This document shows, in pieces, positions 42,179 to 51,149 of a DNA stretch of 64,000 bases; within the stretch, counting starts at the first letter, position 1, and each line of letters starts with the position of its first letter. The position numbers were made by a program, and so were the translations under genes. Below the pieces are notes generated by a model that was not told the origin of the DNA, did no database searches, and saw only the letters and a list, made by a program, of their open reading frames with translations. Origin of the DNA: an uncultured Prevotella sp. GTDB lineage: Bacteria; Bacteroidota; Bacteroidia; Bacteroidales; Bacteroidaceae. The stretch lies in the NCBI GenBank assembly GCA_900550365.1, contig URRR01000008.1:33460-97459 (forward strand), written 5' to 3'.

Positions 42179-44215
42179 GTGGACAAATATTCATCATCAC
42201 CAGTTCAGTATTTAAGGCAGCAGCGCCTGCTGCTTGAAATTGAGTATAACAGCGAGAAAGAGGAGTTCCGCCGTCAGACTGAAGCCATGGGTTTGCAGCG
42301 CAAGGTGAAGCGCGGCGACGCGTGGTTCCCCGTCAGTGTGGGCAAGAGTTACTACAATTCGCTTAACCAGAGGGTCGTGGAGGTGCTGCGGACGCAGGAC
42401 AACGAGATTGAACATAACTTCGAGTTCGGCCGCCCCGTGGTGTTTTTTATACAGAAGCCCCTCCCGACCTCCCCTGTGGGGAGGAGCCATATTACCCCTA
42501 AAGGCATATCAGACACTCAACAAGAAGGGGCGAACGCTTCTACAAAAGACATAGATATCACCCGCGAAAGTAAGTCGGTCTCCTCCCCACGGGGGAGGTC
42601 GGGAGGGGCTTCCTCTTTGTCGGGAGGGGCTTCTTTTTTATTTACCGGCACGGTAAGTTACGTTGACGGCGACCGCATGGTAGTCGCCGTGGCCGACAAC
42701 GCGCCGCTTGACAAGCTGCAGAATGCCGGCAACGTGGGCGTGCAGATGTTCTTCGACGAGACTACTTACCGGCTTATGTTCGAGGCGCTCGACCGCGTTA
42801 TCAACGCCAAGGGCAACCGCCTGGCTTATCTGCGCGACCTTTTCGCCTCACGGCAGAAGGCCGAGACGTTCTCGTTTGACCCCATACGCTTCCCCTGGCT
42901 CAATCCGGCGCAGGAGCAGGCCGTCAACAACGTGCTGCGCGCCAAGGACGTGGCGATAGTCCACGGACCGCCGGGCACGGGCAAGACGACAACCCTCGTT
43001 GAGGCGATATATGAGACTCTGCGCCGCGAGAACCAGGTGCTGGTGTGCGCACAGAGCAACATGGCCGTCGACTGGATTAGCGAACGGCTGGTTGACCGCG
43101 GCGTAAACGTGCTGCGCATAGGCAACCCCACGAAGGTAAACGACAAGATGCTGTCGTTCACTTACGAACGGCGGTTTGCCGATCACCCCGATTATCCACA
43201 GCTTTGGAGCATCCGTGAGGCCATACGCAAGCTGCGCCAGAACCGCAACAGACGGCGCGACGAGGGCTTTCACCAGAAGATTGAGCGGCTGAAAAGCCGT
43301 GCCACCGAGCTTGAGATACGCATAAACGCCGAGCTGTTCGGCGAGGCGCGCGTCATAGCATCTACCCTTACGGGCAGCGCCAACCGTCTGCTGTCGGGCC
43401 AGAAGTACGGAACGCTGTTCATCGACGAGGCCGCACAGGCTCTCGAAGCCGCCTGCTGGATAGCCATCAGACGTGCGTCGAGGGTGATTCTGGCGGGCGA
43501 CCACTGCCAGTTGCCGCCCACGGTGAAGAGCATCGCGGCGCTGCGCGGCGGACTGGGCACCACGCTCATGGAGCGCATCGTAAGGCAGAAGCCCGAGGTG
43601 GTGACGCTGCTGAAGACGCAGTACCGCATGAACGAGCAGATAATGCGCTTCTCCAGCGACTGGTTCTACGGCGGAATGGTTGAGGCCGCGCCGCAGATCA
43701 AGTACCGCGGAATACTCGACTTCGACAACCCCATGATGTGGATTGACACGGCTGACGTGGAAGGCAAGGAGGAGTTTGTCGGCGAGAGCTTCGGCCGCAT
43801 CAACCGTGCCGAGGCCGACCTTACGCTCAGCGTGCTTGAGGAATACTTCACAAAGATAGGCAAGCAGCGCATACTTGACGAGCGCATCGACGTAGGCATC
43901 ATCTCGCCTTACCGCGCCCAGGTGCAGCTCTTACGCAAACTGATACGCAAGAAGGAGTTCTTCAAGCCCTACCGCAGCCTCATTTCGGTCAACACGGTGG
44001 ACGGTTTCCAGGGGCAGGAGCGCGACATCATCGTCATCTCTCTTGTCCGCGCCAACGCCGACGGGCAGATAGGCTTCCTCTCAGACCTGCGCCGCATGAA
44101 CGTGGCAATCACCCGGGCACGCATGAAACTGATAATTCTCGGCGACGTGCCCACCATGACCCGCCACCCGTTCTACAGGAAACTGTATGAGTATGTAGCT
44201 CAGCCTTACGCCTGA
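42179..44215 (+). CDS. UPF1/Dna2-type superfamily 1 helicase
   Basis: A 678-residue SF1B helicase of the UPF1/Dna2/IGHMBP2 group, probably unwinding DNA or RNA with ATP. Walker A GPPGTGKTTT lies at about residues 263-272. Walker B is DEAAQALEAACW near 414, then GDHCQLPPTV, the motif IV QYRMN, VDGFQGQERD (motif V) and NVAITRARM (motif VI). Start: GTG at 42179, since the frame's earlier GTG at 42173 lies in the -7 element. Residues of about 93-152 are an in-frame insertion from a 180-bp inverted-repeat element (42454-42633) not expected in homologues. Without it the length would be about 618. Confidence 0.92.
   Translation: MDKYSSSPVQYLRQQRLLLEIEYNSEKEEFRRQTEAMGLQRKVKRGDAWFPVSVGKSYYNSLNQRVVEVLRTQDNEIEHNFEFGRPVVFFIQKPLPTSPVGRSHITPKGISDTQQEGANASTKDIDITRESKSVSSPRGRSGGASSLSGGASFLFTGTVSYVDGDRMVVAVADNAPLDKLQNAGNVGVQMFFDETTYRLMFEALDRVINAKGNRLAYLRDLFASRQKAETFSFDPIRFPWLNPAQEQAVNNVLRAKDVAIVHGPPGTGKTTTLVEAIYETLRRENQVLVCAQSNMAVDWISERLVDRGVNVLRIGNPTKVNDKMLSFTYERRFADHPDYPQLWSIREAIRKLRQNRNRRRDEGFHQKIERLKSRATELEIRINAELFGEARVIASTLTGSANRLLSGQKYGTLFIDEAAQALEAACWIAIRRASRVILAGDHCQLPPTVKSIAALRGGLGTTLMERIVRQKPEVVTLLKTQYRMNEQIMRFSSDWFYGGMVEAAPQIKYRGILDFDNPMMWIDTADVEGKEEFVGESFGRINRAEADLTLSVLEEYFTKIGKQRILDERIDVGIISPYRAQVQLLRKLIRKKEFFKPYRSLISVNTVDGFQGQERDIIVISLVRANADGQIGFLSDLRRMNVAITRARMKLIILGDVPTMTRHPFYRKLYEYVAQPYA
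42454..42633. repeat. Inverted-repeat element inserted in the helicase coding sequence
   Basis: Arms of 32 bp at 42454-42485 and 42581-42612 are reverse complements with one mismatch (core CCCCTCCCGACCTCCCC). The last 15 bp are repeated at 42619-42633. The element is about 180 bp, so a whole number of codons, and is open in the helicase frame. It encodes low-complexity Pro/Ser/Gly residues. No other copy is in the window. Confidence 0.8.
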
Positions 44216-44442
44216 GCTACTAGGAGTTAAGGAGTAATTTTTCAGGAGTTAAGGAGTTATGTAGTTAAGGAGTTAAGACAAATGTCTTGTTGCCGTAAAA
44301 CATATTTTATTGTCTGCATATCCGTTTGACTTCTGAAAAAGAACTTTAGGAATTAATTCAGATGTCTTGCAAGCTGTCGTTTTGACGCAAGCAGCAAAAC
44401 ATTTGTCTTAACTCCTTAACTACATAACTCCTTAACTCCTGA
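44216..44442. repeat. 48-bp inverted repeat of GGAGTTAAGGAG words
   Basis: Positions 44242-44289 and 44395-44442 are reverse complements with one mismatch, separated by 105 bp of unique sequence. The left arm begins right after the helicase stop. The right arm ends about 25 bp before the -7 element of the next gene. Confidence 0.75.
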
Positions 44443-44466
44443 CCAGAAATAACTTCTTTAACTTCT

Positions 44467-44474
44467 TAAATTTG
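44467..44474 (+). promoter_or_regulatory. -7 element of a likely leaderless gene
   Basis: TAAATTTG, an exact TAnnTTTG match, ending seven bases before the ATG at 44482. Confidence 0.55.
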
Positions 44475-44481
44475 ACCCTCC

Positions 44482-44883
44482 ATGCTTCAGCGAGACTACA
44501 TCCAGCGGCTTATCCGTGAGTTCATGGCCGCAATCCAGCGTTTTTTAGAAAAGAAAGAAATCGGCGAAAGGCAGCAGGAGGCGCGCCGGCTGTTCATCAG
44601 TTACATGGGCGACTACGACTTTTACCATGTCGCCGGGTTCGACGACGTGATGCAGTCGTTCGCCCGCTACCCCGAGGAAGAGCGCCTCTGGCGCATGGAG
44701 ATGCTCGCCGAGCTGTACAACGCCGAGGCCGACCTGCTGAGCGGCCCCATGCGTACCGCCCAGCTCGACAAGGCCTTCATGCTGTTCGACTTCATCGACC
44801 GCCACAGCGGCACCTACTCGCCCGACAGGCTGAGAAAGATGAAAGACATAGACGGCAGGCGTCACTCTGATACCGCCAGATAA
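44482..44883 (+). CDS. Hypothetical helical protein, 133 aa
   Basis: No family is recognised. The protein is predicted mostly helical and charged: an amphipathic N-terminal half (YIQRLIREFMAAIQRFLEKKEIGER), then SYMGDYDFYHVAGFDDVMQSF, then a leucine-rich region with ADLLSGPMRTAQLDKAFMLFDFIDRHS. There is no signal peptide or membrane helix, so it is likely cytosolic. The DNA reads GC-codon-rich like its neighbours, and no better overlapping frame exists. The -7 element is only seven bases upstream of the ATG, so the mRNA is probably leaderless. The next unknown gene starts 100 bp downstream with its own promoter. Confidence 0.75.
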   Translation: MLQRDYIQRLIREFMAAIQRFLEKKEIGERQQEARRLFISYMGDYDFYHVAGFDDVMQSFARYPEEERLWRMEMLAELYNAEADLLSGPMRTAQLDKAFMLFDFIDRHSGTYSPDRLRKMKDIDGRRHSDTAR

Positions 44884-44948
44884 GCAGATGTCACGGGCGC
44901 TGAGTCCACTTTTTCACACATATCTTTCCGCTTTACTGCCTTTTTTAG

Positions 44949-44956
44949 TATTTTTG
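44949..44956 (+). promoter_or_regulatory. -7 element of the 216-residue gene
   Basis: TATTTTTG, a TAnnTTTG match. It lies inside the longer frame that begins at 44888, so the real start is probably the ATG at 44984. Confidence 0.5.
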
Positions 44957-44983
44957 CATCATAACCTGAAAACAAGCGCCGTT

Positions 44984-45634
44984 ATGATGACACATCCCTT
45001 ATGGACAGATGAATACTGGCTGCTGCTGATGAAGCTGTACCTGCGAAAGCCCGAGGGCGTCAAGCCCATGTACTCGCACGCCATGGTTGACCTCAGCCTT
45101 GAGCTGCACATACCCCCGCAATACCTTTACGGACAGATGTTCCGCCTGCGCCGCCCCGACACTCCGGCGCTGACGCGCTTCGTTGGCAAGTACGCCGCTG
45201 ACCCTAAACGCCTGGGCCGCGCCGTAAAGAGGCTGCGCCGCATGCGGGGATTCGACAGCTCCGGCAGATTCTATGACGGCGTGGAGGTGAAGGAGACGTT
45301 CGAGAAAGACTTCCGCCCGATAGCCGGAGCCGGCGGCATCATGCCCGTGACGCTCATCATCGTGCTCGACCTTTACTTCCGCCTTACGCCCGCCACCATG
45401 GTCGTCGAGACGCCCGAGGTGGTCTCCCTTGCACGCACGCTGCACCTTAAGGCTGCCGACGTGGTTGCCGTACTCGGTCTGTTCCAGGTCTGCGACCCTT
45501 ACCTTAAGCGTAACGTTCCGCCTGAGAGCCCTCTGTACGCCGCCTGCCGCGACGTGTGGCAGCGCTACGGCAACGGCAGTCCGCAAGAGCTTGCCGCCCT
45601 GGCGGCGCAGCTCAGGTCATACTTCTTACGTTAA
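44984..45634 (+). CDS. Hypothetical protein, 216 aa
   Basis: No family could be named. From the ATG at 44984 the protein has 216 residues. The N-terminal helix (HPLWTDEYWLLLMKLYLRKPEG) is followed by a region with SHAMVDLSLELHIPPQYLYGQMFRLRR that could be a winged-helix-like or helical domain. A basic stretch (KRLGRAVKRLRRMRGF) and a second helical half with VTLIIVLDLYFRLTPATMVVETPEVVSLARTLHL follow. There is no signal peptide and it is probably cytosolic. The upstream frame from 44888 is rejected because the -7 element at 44949 lies inside it. It ends just before a bidirectional hairpin element. Confidence 0.72.
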   Translation: MMTHPLWTDEYWLLLMKLYLRKPEGVKPMYSHAMVDLSLELHIPPQYLYGQMFRLRRPDTPALTRFVGKYAADPKRLGRAVKRLRRMRGFDSSGRFYDGVEVKETFEKDFRPIAGAGGIMPVTLIIVLDLYFRLTPATMVVETPEVVSLARTLHLKAADVVAVLGLFQVCDPYLKRNVPPESPLYAACRDVWQRYGNGSPQELAALAAQLRSYFLR

Positions 45635-45667
45635 TACTTCAGGGCAATATGATTGCCTGAAAAACAA

Positions 45668-45748
45668 TATGCCGCCTTTCGTGCTGCGAAAGGCGGCAAA
45701 ACGCAGAGTAAAAGGCCGTGTTTCACATGCTGAAACACGGCCTTTTGT
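45668..45748. terminator. Paired-hairpin terminator between convergent genes
   Basis: Hairpin 1: GCCGCCTTTCG at 45671-45681 pairs with 45687-45697. Hairpin 2: a perfect 16-bp stem at 45710-45725 with 45731-45746, flanked by A and T runs. They are joined by GGCAAAACGCAGAGTAAAA. The organisation is the same as at 53814-53888. It probably terminates transcription from both sides. Confidence 0.78.
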
Positions 45749-45791
45749 AATATATTGAGTATCAGGGCGTTGCGGCTGCGGAGGCCGGTTG

Positions 45792-47996
45792 TCAGTAGAT
45801 ATACTCCACGTCTGACTTCTTGAAGCGCAGTATGCGGGTGTCGCGGTTGCCCGCCCCGTTCCTGTGCAGGTAGAAGGCGTTCATGGCTCCGGCCATGTAC
45901 CAGCCCTCGCCGGCGGGCGAATACACGCTGAAGAGTATGTTGTTGTAATGTCCGGCGTGCATTATGCCGTCGGCGTTCCACTGCGCTCCCGGTCCGTACC
46001 ATACCACGGGCTCGTGTTCGGGATAGTCGGGCGACCACATGGCGATTGAAATCAGGTCGGAAACGGCGGTTGAGCCTACGGTCAGGCTGTTCTTGCGGCG
46101 CTGCTCACGCTTTATCTGGCTGTGGCCGTTCCACGGTGTCTTCAGCGTGTGGGTGCCGTTCCACATCAGCCACACGTAGTCAGTGGCGTCAAAGATGCGG
46201 TTGAAGTCGCTCATCGAGGGCAGCTCGTAGCCGTCGGGCGAGAGGGCGTCGGCCGGCAGCTTGTTGATATGTTCGGCCACGTCCATGCTGAAGCCGTCCA
46301 TAACGAGGCGGCCGTCCTGCTCGATGACCTTCATGCCCTGTCCGCTTGAGCCCTGGTAAGCCCACTGCCACAGGCGGCGGTACTCGTCGGCTGAGCATGC
46401 CGCCAGATAGTCGTAAACGGTCTTTCCGGCCGCGGCGGCGGGGTCGGCTGACGCGAGTATCTGGTCGTCAAAGCTCCACGAGCGCCCCATGGCGTTGTAC
46501 TTGCACCACCATATGCCGTGCAGCCACGTCACGGGCAGGCCGTAGTTGCGGCGCACTATGGTGTACTCCTCGCGCGTCTGCCCGTCGCTTATTACTATCA
46601 CCGCCTCCTGTCTGCGGCCGTCGGCCGTAGGGTCGTTGGGCCGCCATCCGCCCAGCACGCGCCATGTGCGGCCGGCCGTGCGGTCAAGCTTCACCCAGGC
46701 GTCCTCGCCTTGGGCAAACTCCACTGACATGCTGCTGCCCTCGGGCAGGGTGAACGTGCCCAGCTCGTTGTCTACGTAGCGGCCGAAGTCGTGGCGGTAA
46801 CCACTGTTGTCGAAGCTCATCGGTCCGGTCACGGTTGTCGGGTTTGGCAGCAGCCTTAGCACTATGTTGTCGTCAGGATAGATGTTGGTCAGCCCCTTGC
46901 GGCGGAACTGCACCACGACGTCCCTGCCGCTTACGCCGGGCGCATAGAGGCTCTTGCTCACGCGGAACGTGTTCATGCCGGCCGTCGACGTGGCCTTCTG
47001 AGGCGTCACGCTGAGCAGATAGCCGTCGGCCGAGACAAGCTCAAGCTCCTCGTCGGCCTTTATCTTTAGGGTGAAGTCGGCGGCGCGGTGGGGCAGGGTC
47101 AGCGTCCTGCCGTCGGGCGAGAGCTGCGCTCCGTAAGGCAGAACGTCAGCCGAGGCGTCAATCGAGAGCGCCCCGCTCCTGTCAGGAAAGGCGTCGGCCG
47201 TGCCGCCGTCGCCCCATGGTATTACGGTAAGATACGCTTCCTGGGTAATCTTGTCCTTGCGCAGGGTTATGGTGTAGCGGGTGTTGCGCGTGACCGCGGG
47301 CGGCAGGGGCGACTTTAAGTGATACTCGCGGCCGTCAATCACGGCGTCAACCTCTACGCTGAGGCTTGTGTTGTACTGCTCGTGTACGTAGGCGTAAGGG
47401 TCAAGCTCAATGTCGCCCGTGGGCACGTCTTGCGGCTGCGGCTGTCCCTCGCCGGCGAAGAGCCGCCCCCTGAGCGCGGCGTTGCGTATCACGGCGCGGC
47501 TTACCACGGCCTCTCCGGCGACGTCTGTAATCATGTCATACCGGGCCATGCCGCGGCGCAGCGTCAGCGGAACGGCCTGCGAGGAAGAGCCCGACAGAAC
47601 CGCGGAGCCAGTAAAGAACATGTCGCCGCTGTCTGTCAGCGTCTCTGTCCAGTCGCTTTCGGCCGTGCCGGCGCCGGGGCGCTCATGTGGGGCTGAAGCC
47701 CCGGTCCACGCCACCACGTACAGAGTTCCGTCAAGGCTGTTCACCCTAAGGTCGTAGCCGCCTGACGTCTTGCTGAACAGGTCATAAACATATTTCAGCT
47801 TACCGTCAACAAAGTGGTAGCCTGCCATGCCGTCAACGTCACTCTCGGGCGAGTCAGGGCCGCCGGCTCCGCCATACTCGGTGAGCGCCAGCCTCACGCG
47901 TCCCGCTACGTCGCCGCCGTGAACATCGTCGGTGTCATGACACGAGCCGAGCACCAGCGGCAGCGTCATTACGGTTAATATCAGCCTTTTCATCAT
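45792..47996 (-). CDS. Surface lipoprotein, fimbrillin-associated, 734 aa (paralogue A)
   Basis: A lipoprotein with signal and lipobox ending LVLGSC (Cys19), followed by HDTDD, an acidic run like the Bacteroidetes lipoprotein surface-export signal. The N-terminal part resembles FimB/Mfa2 anchor lipoproteins, with an SLDGTLYVVAWTGAS strand and a MARYDMITD strand, then VTRNTRYTITLRK. The C-terminal half is shared with the protein at 48944: GGWRPNDPTADGR, REEYTI, a tryptophan-rich GIWWCKYNAMGRSWSF, PDGYELPS and a final VEYIY. That second half may be a ligand-binding or lectin-like tip domain (inference). It is the last gene of a four-gene operon. Confidence 0.8.
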   Translation of the reverse strand: MMKRLILTVMTLPLVLGSCHDTDDVHGGDVAGRVRLALTEYGGAGGPDSPESDVDGMAGYHFVDGKLKYVYDLFSKTSGGYDLRVNSLDGTLYVVAWTGASAPHERPGAGTAESDWTETLTDSGDMFFTGSAVLSGSSSQAVPLTLRRGMARYDMITDVAGEAVVSRAVIRNAALRGRLFAGEGQPQPQDVPTGDIELDPYAYVHEQYNTSLSVEVDAVIDGREYHLKSPLPPAVTRNTRYTITLRKDKITQEAYLTVIPWGDGGTADAFPDRSGALSIDASADVLPYGAQLSPDGRTLTLPHRAADFTLKIKADEELELVSADGYLLSVTPQKATSTAGMNTFRVSKSLYAPGVSGRDVVVQFRRKGLTNIYPDDNIVLRLLPNPTTVTGPMSFDNSGYRHDFGRYVDNELGTFTLPEGSSMSVEFAQGEDAWVKLDRTAGRTWRVLGGWRPNDPTADGRRQEAVIVISDGQTREEYTIVRRNYGLPVTWLHGIWWCKYNAMGRSWSFDDQILASADPAAAAGKTVYDYLAACSADEYRRLWQWAYQGSSGQGMKVIEQDGRLVMDGFSMDVAEHINKLPADALSPDGYELPSMSDFNRIFDATDYVWLMWNGTHTLKTPWNGHSQIKREQRRKNSLTVGSTAVSDLISIAMWSPDYPEHEPVVWYGPGAQWNADGIMHAGHYNNILFSVYSPAGEGWYMAGAMNAFYLHRNGAGNRDTRILRFKKSDVEYIY

Positions 47997-48018
47997 TTCA
48001 GAGTCTTATTGTTTATTT

Positions 48019-48915
48019 TCAGATATGTCTGAGGACGGGCGTCAGCTCGGTGTCGCCGCCCTCGGTCCAGTCTTCGAATGTTATGTCGAGAGATACGTCG
48101 ATGTCGTCCTTGCGCACGGTAATGGTGTAGATGGTGTTGCGCTTAAGGTCGCCCGTGAGCGTCTTTTTCAGCGTGCGCGGCTTGCCGTCAATAACGGCGT
48201 CAACGGTAACTTCGATGCCGTCGTTGGCCTGCTCGTAGGCATACATCACGGCCTTCGTGTCGGCGGTCAGCGGCGAGCTGAACTCTTTAACTGCCGTGCC
48301 TCGGGTGACGCCGGCCGGCGAATGCTCGCCGTCAACGGGGAAGAGATAGGCCGACTGGGCAAGGTTGGCAAACTTGACGGCCTTAACCGAGGCGTCGCCG
48401 GCTGTGCGCAGGCGAAGGTCAAAGCGTGCCACGCCGCGCTTGAGGGTTACCGGAAGCACGGTCTGCTGCGACTGGCTGAGGCTGACGCTGCCGGTAAAGA
48501 AGTGGGCCGGAGCATCGCCGCCGGCAGCCAGCGGGTGGCGAAGCCAGTCGGCCTCGGATATTCCTGCGCTCTGGAGAGAGTCCAGGTTAAGGTGTCCGCC
48601 GGTGTTGGCCACAACGTACATCGTGCCCTCACGGCTGCCCACCTTTATGTCATAGCTGCTGCCTGAAGAAGGTATGTTCTTCAGAATCTCGGTCAGGCGG
48701 CCGTCCTTGAATATCAGCGCGTTGAGGTCTTCAATGTCGTTCTCGCCCTCGAGAGTCTGCTCGTTGCCGCTGTATCCTGCTATGACGGCCCTTACCGTCT
48801 TGCCGCCGGTGCCGGGAACGTCGGGCTGGTGGTCGTCGTTGTCGCACGAAGATACCGTCACTATGGCCATTGCCACTAAGAAAATCCTGCTCGCATTCTT
48901 GAAAATCTTTTTCAT
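48019..48915 (-). CDS. FimB/Mfa2-family fimbrial anchor lipoprotein
   Basis: A 298-residue lipoprotein with the lipobox VSSC (Cys24) and DNDDHQPD after it, an acidic surface-export-type signal. The body is a typical FimB/Mfa2 pattern: INDIEDLNALIFKDGRL-like strand, REGTMYVVANTGG, GVARFDLRLRTAGD and LKRNTIYTITVRKDDIDVSLDI near the end. Such proteins anchor or regulate the length of Bacteroidales major/minor fimbriae or related surface structures. Here it is 22 bp before paralogue A and 28 bp after paralogue B, so all are in one operon. No shaft fimbrillin gene is seen nearby. Confidence 0.85.
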   Translation of the reverse strand: MKKIFKNASRIFLVAMAIVTVSSCDNDDHQPDVPGTGGKTVRAVIAGYSGNEQTLEGENDIEDLNALIFKDGRLTEILKNIPSSGSSYDIKVGSREGTMYVVANTGGHLNLDSLQSAGISEADWLRHPLAAGGDAPAHFFTGSVSLSQSQQTVLPVTLKRGVARFDLRLRTAGDASVKAVKFANLAQSAYLFPVDGEHSPAGVTRGTAVKEFSSPLTADTKAVMYAYEQANDGIEVTVDAVIDGKPRTLKKTLTGDLKRNTIYTITVRKDDIDVSLDITFEDWTEGGDTELTPVLRHI

Positions 48916-48943
48916 CTTTCTTTGGTTTTAATTGTTAATAAAA

Positions 48944-51148
48944 TCAATAAATGTATTCAACCGGTGTCTTGACACACCTTATCGTTCTTGTCTTTATATG
49001 GTTCTGGGGCGTAAACTTCAGCCAGTTCTGCCCGGGTCGGTCGGCCGCCGCGTATCCCTCCATTACCCATGTCTGGTCAGGGTTGCCGTGAGTGGCCAGC
49101 AGAAGGTGCATCCGCGCTATATTTCCTGCCGCCGTCTGCCACTGGTGGCCGAGGCCGAACAGGGCCAGGCGGCTGCCCTCTGAGTCGAACGCATAGAACG
49201 CCACCGTGCCGTAGTTGTGGCCTAAGAAGTCGGCGTCGCGCTCCGCTATGGTCACGCTTATCTGGTTGCCGTGGCGGTTTGTGTAGGTTCTTGTGCCCGT
49301 TCCGCCTATGTTATGGTTGTCGTTTGCCGACAGCCAGGCGTAGTCGTCATAGCCCGGCACGCGGTAACCGTCGGGCGCCATCGAGGCAGGGTCTACCGTT
49401 CCGAAGTTGTGTCCGCTCGGACGCATGCCCTCATGATAGAAGTCTTGTCCGTCGTGGCGCAGCGGCAGACCGCCCGTGAAGCCTGCCTGATACTGGTCGC
49501 CCATCATCCTCAGCAGCACGTCGGGCTGTGCCGTGGCCAGCACTTCCATTATGTCGCGCCCCGCGGCGGGGTCGTCAGCGCACGTAATCTGGTCAGAGAA
49601 GCTGCGCGCATTGCCGCGAAGGTTGTACTTGGCCCACCACGTCTGGCCTATCCTGACCACCGGCAGCCCCCAGTTGCGCCGCCTTACGGTGTACTCCTCA
49701 CGGTTACTGCCGCCGTCGTCGGTTATCACGATGCGCGCTTCCTGCACACGTCCGTCGGCCGTGGGGTCGTTAGGCCGCCATCCGCCTATTATCCTGTAAC
49801 GCTTCGTCTGACCGCCGCGTGCCGTCAGGTCAGCCTTCATCCACGGTTCGCCCGGCGGCGTGCTGACCGTCAATGTCTTGCCTGCGGGTATCTCTACCGT
49901 GCCCAGCTCGCCGTCGGCATACCGCCCCAGGTCGCACACTCCGCTGCCGTCAAGCTCAAGCATGCCGCCGAAATGCACCGGACTTGCATCGAACACGAGG
50001 GTTATCCTGCCCGTGTTGACGCCGCCCTCGCTGACGTTGAGCCACACCATGCCCTGCCGCGTGCCGGGCAGCCTGACGCCTCCCGTCACGCTGATTGTCG
50101 TTGCGCTGCCGGCCGGAGCCACCGTAAAGCCGTCTACGCTGCCCTCAATGCTCACCGCCGCGGAGGCCTTTGTATGCAGGGCCAGCCGCCAGCTGCCGCC
50201 CGTATAGGGGAAGTACACCGTGTCTCTGTCGGCACTCAGGCGCACGCCCGGCCCTAACGTGGAGGCCGACTCGTCAACTGCGGCCGACGGGCGGGGAGCC
50301 GAGCCGCTGACGCCGCCGCTCTCCCATCCTCCGTAAACCACCGAGGCGGCCAGCTCGGCGCCGTTGCCGCGCACCTGTACGGTGTAGACATTGTTGCGTT
50401 CAAGCTCTTGCGGCAGGCTTACTCTCAGCCTGTGAAGCGCCCCGTCGAGGCGTGCGTCAATCTCGACGAGCGCCCCCGCGGCCGTGTTCTGCTCAGGAAC
50501 ATAGAGCAGCAGGTAACGTCCGGCGGCAAGAGGGCTGCCTGAATAGTCGGCCGTGAAGGCGAGAGTGTCCGCCGTGAGGCCGTCAGCCGTTGCCGTCTGA
50601 GGGAAAACGTAGCCGCGGCCGGCCAGTCCGCTTATCCTCACCGAGAGCACCTCGACGCCTGCCTCAGGCGTATTCAGGTCGATACGTGCCACGGCGCGCA
50701 GCATGTCAACGTTCACCGTGGAGGGCGTCTCGCGGCTGAGAACCGTCTTTCCGGTCATCAGCAGTCCGCCCGACGTCAGCTCGCTGACGTGCGCCGTCAT
50801 GGCGGTGAAGTCGGCTTCGGCCGTCACTCCCGGCTCTGCGGCTGACAGTTCTGCCACGCCTGACGGGTTGGCCACGAAGTACATCGTGCCCCGACGCGCG
50901 GCGGGAGAGAACACGGCAGAGCCTCCGCTGCCGTCTCCCTGCGGCGCGAGCACCTCCTCGAGCACGCCGTCAGAGAATCTGTAGGCCGTAAGGCCGTTGA
51001 TTTCAGAGTCGCCGTCGGCCGTCAGCCTGATGTTCACGGCAAGCGTTCCGCCGCTCTGGGCGTGGTCTGTGGCCACGTCGTCGCTGCACGACGAGAGCAC
51101 GGCGGGCATCGCTGCTGCGGCCATAATAACGTAGAAAAGTCTGTTCAT
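48944..51148 (-). CDS. Surface lipoprotein, fimbrillin-associated, 734 aa (paralogue B)
   Basis: Lipobox VLSSC (Cys21) followed by SDD. The N-terminal 300 residues follow the FimB/Mfa2-like pattern (RRGTMYFVANPSG, VARIDLNTPEAG, LERNNVYTVQVRG). The C-terminal half matches paralogue A at GGWRPNDPTADGR, REEYTV, TWWAKYNLRGNARSFSDQ, the PDGYRVPGYDDYAWL block and VEYIY. Both proteins have exactly 734 residues but differ clearly in between, which suggests duplication followed by divergence of binding regions. The gene starts one base after the stop of the metzincin gene, so translation is likely coupled. Predicted location is the cell surface. Confidence 0.8.
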   Translation of the reverse strand: MNRLFYVIMAAAAMPAVLSSCSDDVATDHAQSGGTLAVNIRLTADGDSEINGLTAYRFSDGVLEEVLAPQGDGSGGSAVFSPAARRGTMYFVANPSGVAELSAAEPGVTAEADFTAMTAHVSELTSGGLLMTGKTVLSRETPSTVNVDMLRAVARIDLNTPEAGVEVLSVRISGLAGRGYVFPQTATADGLTADTLAFTADYSGSPLAAGRYLLLYVPEQNTAAGALVEIDARLDGALHRLRVSLPQELERNNVYTVQVRGNGAELAASVVYGGWESGGVSGSAPRPSAAVDESASTLGPGVRLSADRDTVYFPYTGGSWRLALHTKASAAVSIEGSVDGFTVAPAGSATTISVTGGVRLPGTRQGMVWLNVSEGGVNTGRITLVFDASPVHFGGMLELDGSGVCDLGRYADGELGTVEIPAGKTLTVSTPPGEPWMKADLTARGGQTKRYRIIGGWRPNDPTADGRVQEARIVITDDGGSNREEYTVRRRNWGLPVVRIGQTWWAKYNLRGNARSFSDQITCADDPAAGRDIMEVLATAQPDVLLRMMGDQYQAGFTGGLPLRHDGQDFYHEGMRPSGHNFGTVDPASMAPDGYRVPGYDDYAWLSANDNHNIGGTGTRTYTNRHGNQISVTIAERDADFLGHNYGTVAFYAFDSEGSRLALFGLGHQWQTAAGNIARMHLLLATHGNPDQTWVMEGYAAADRPGQNWLKFTPQNHIKTRTIRCVKTPVEYIY

Positions 51149-51149
51149 G

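Noticed and set aside
48025..48666. 213-codon plus-strand frame opposite the FimB-like gene
   Set aside because: It is an antisense shadow of a gene with a signal peptide, lipobox and family pattern on the other strand.
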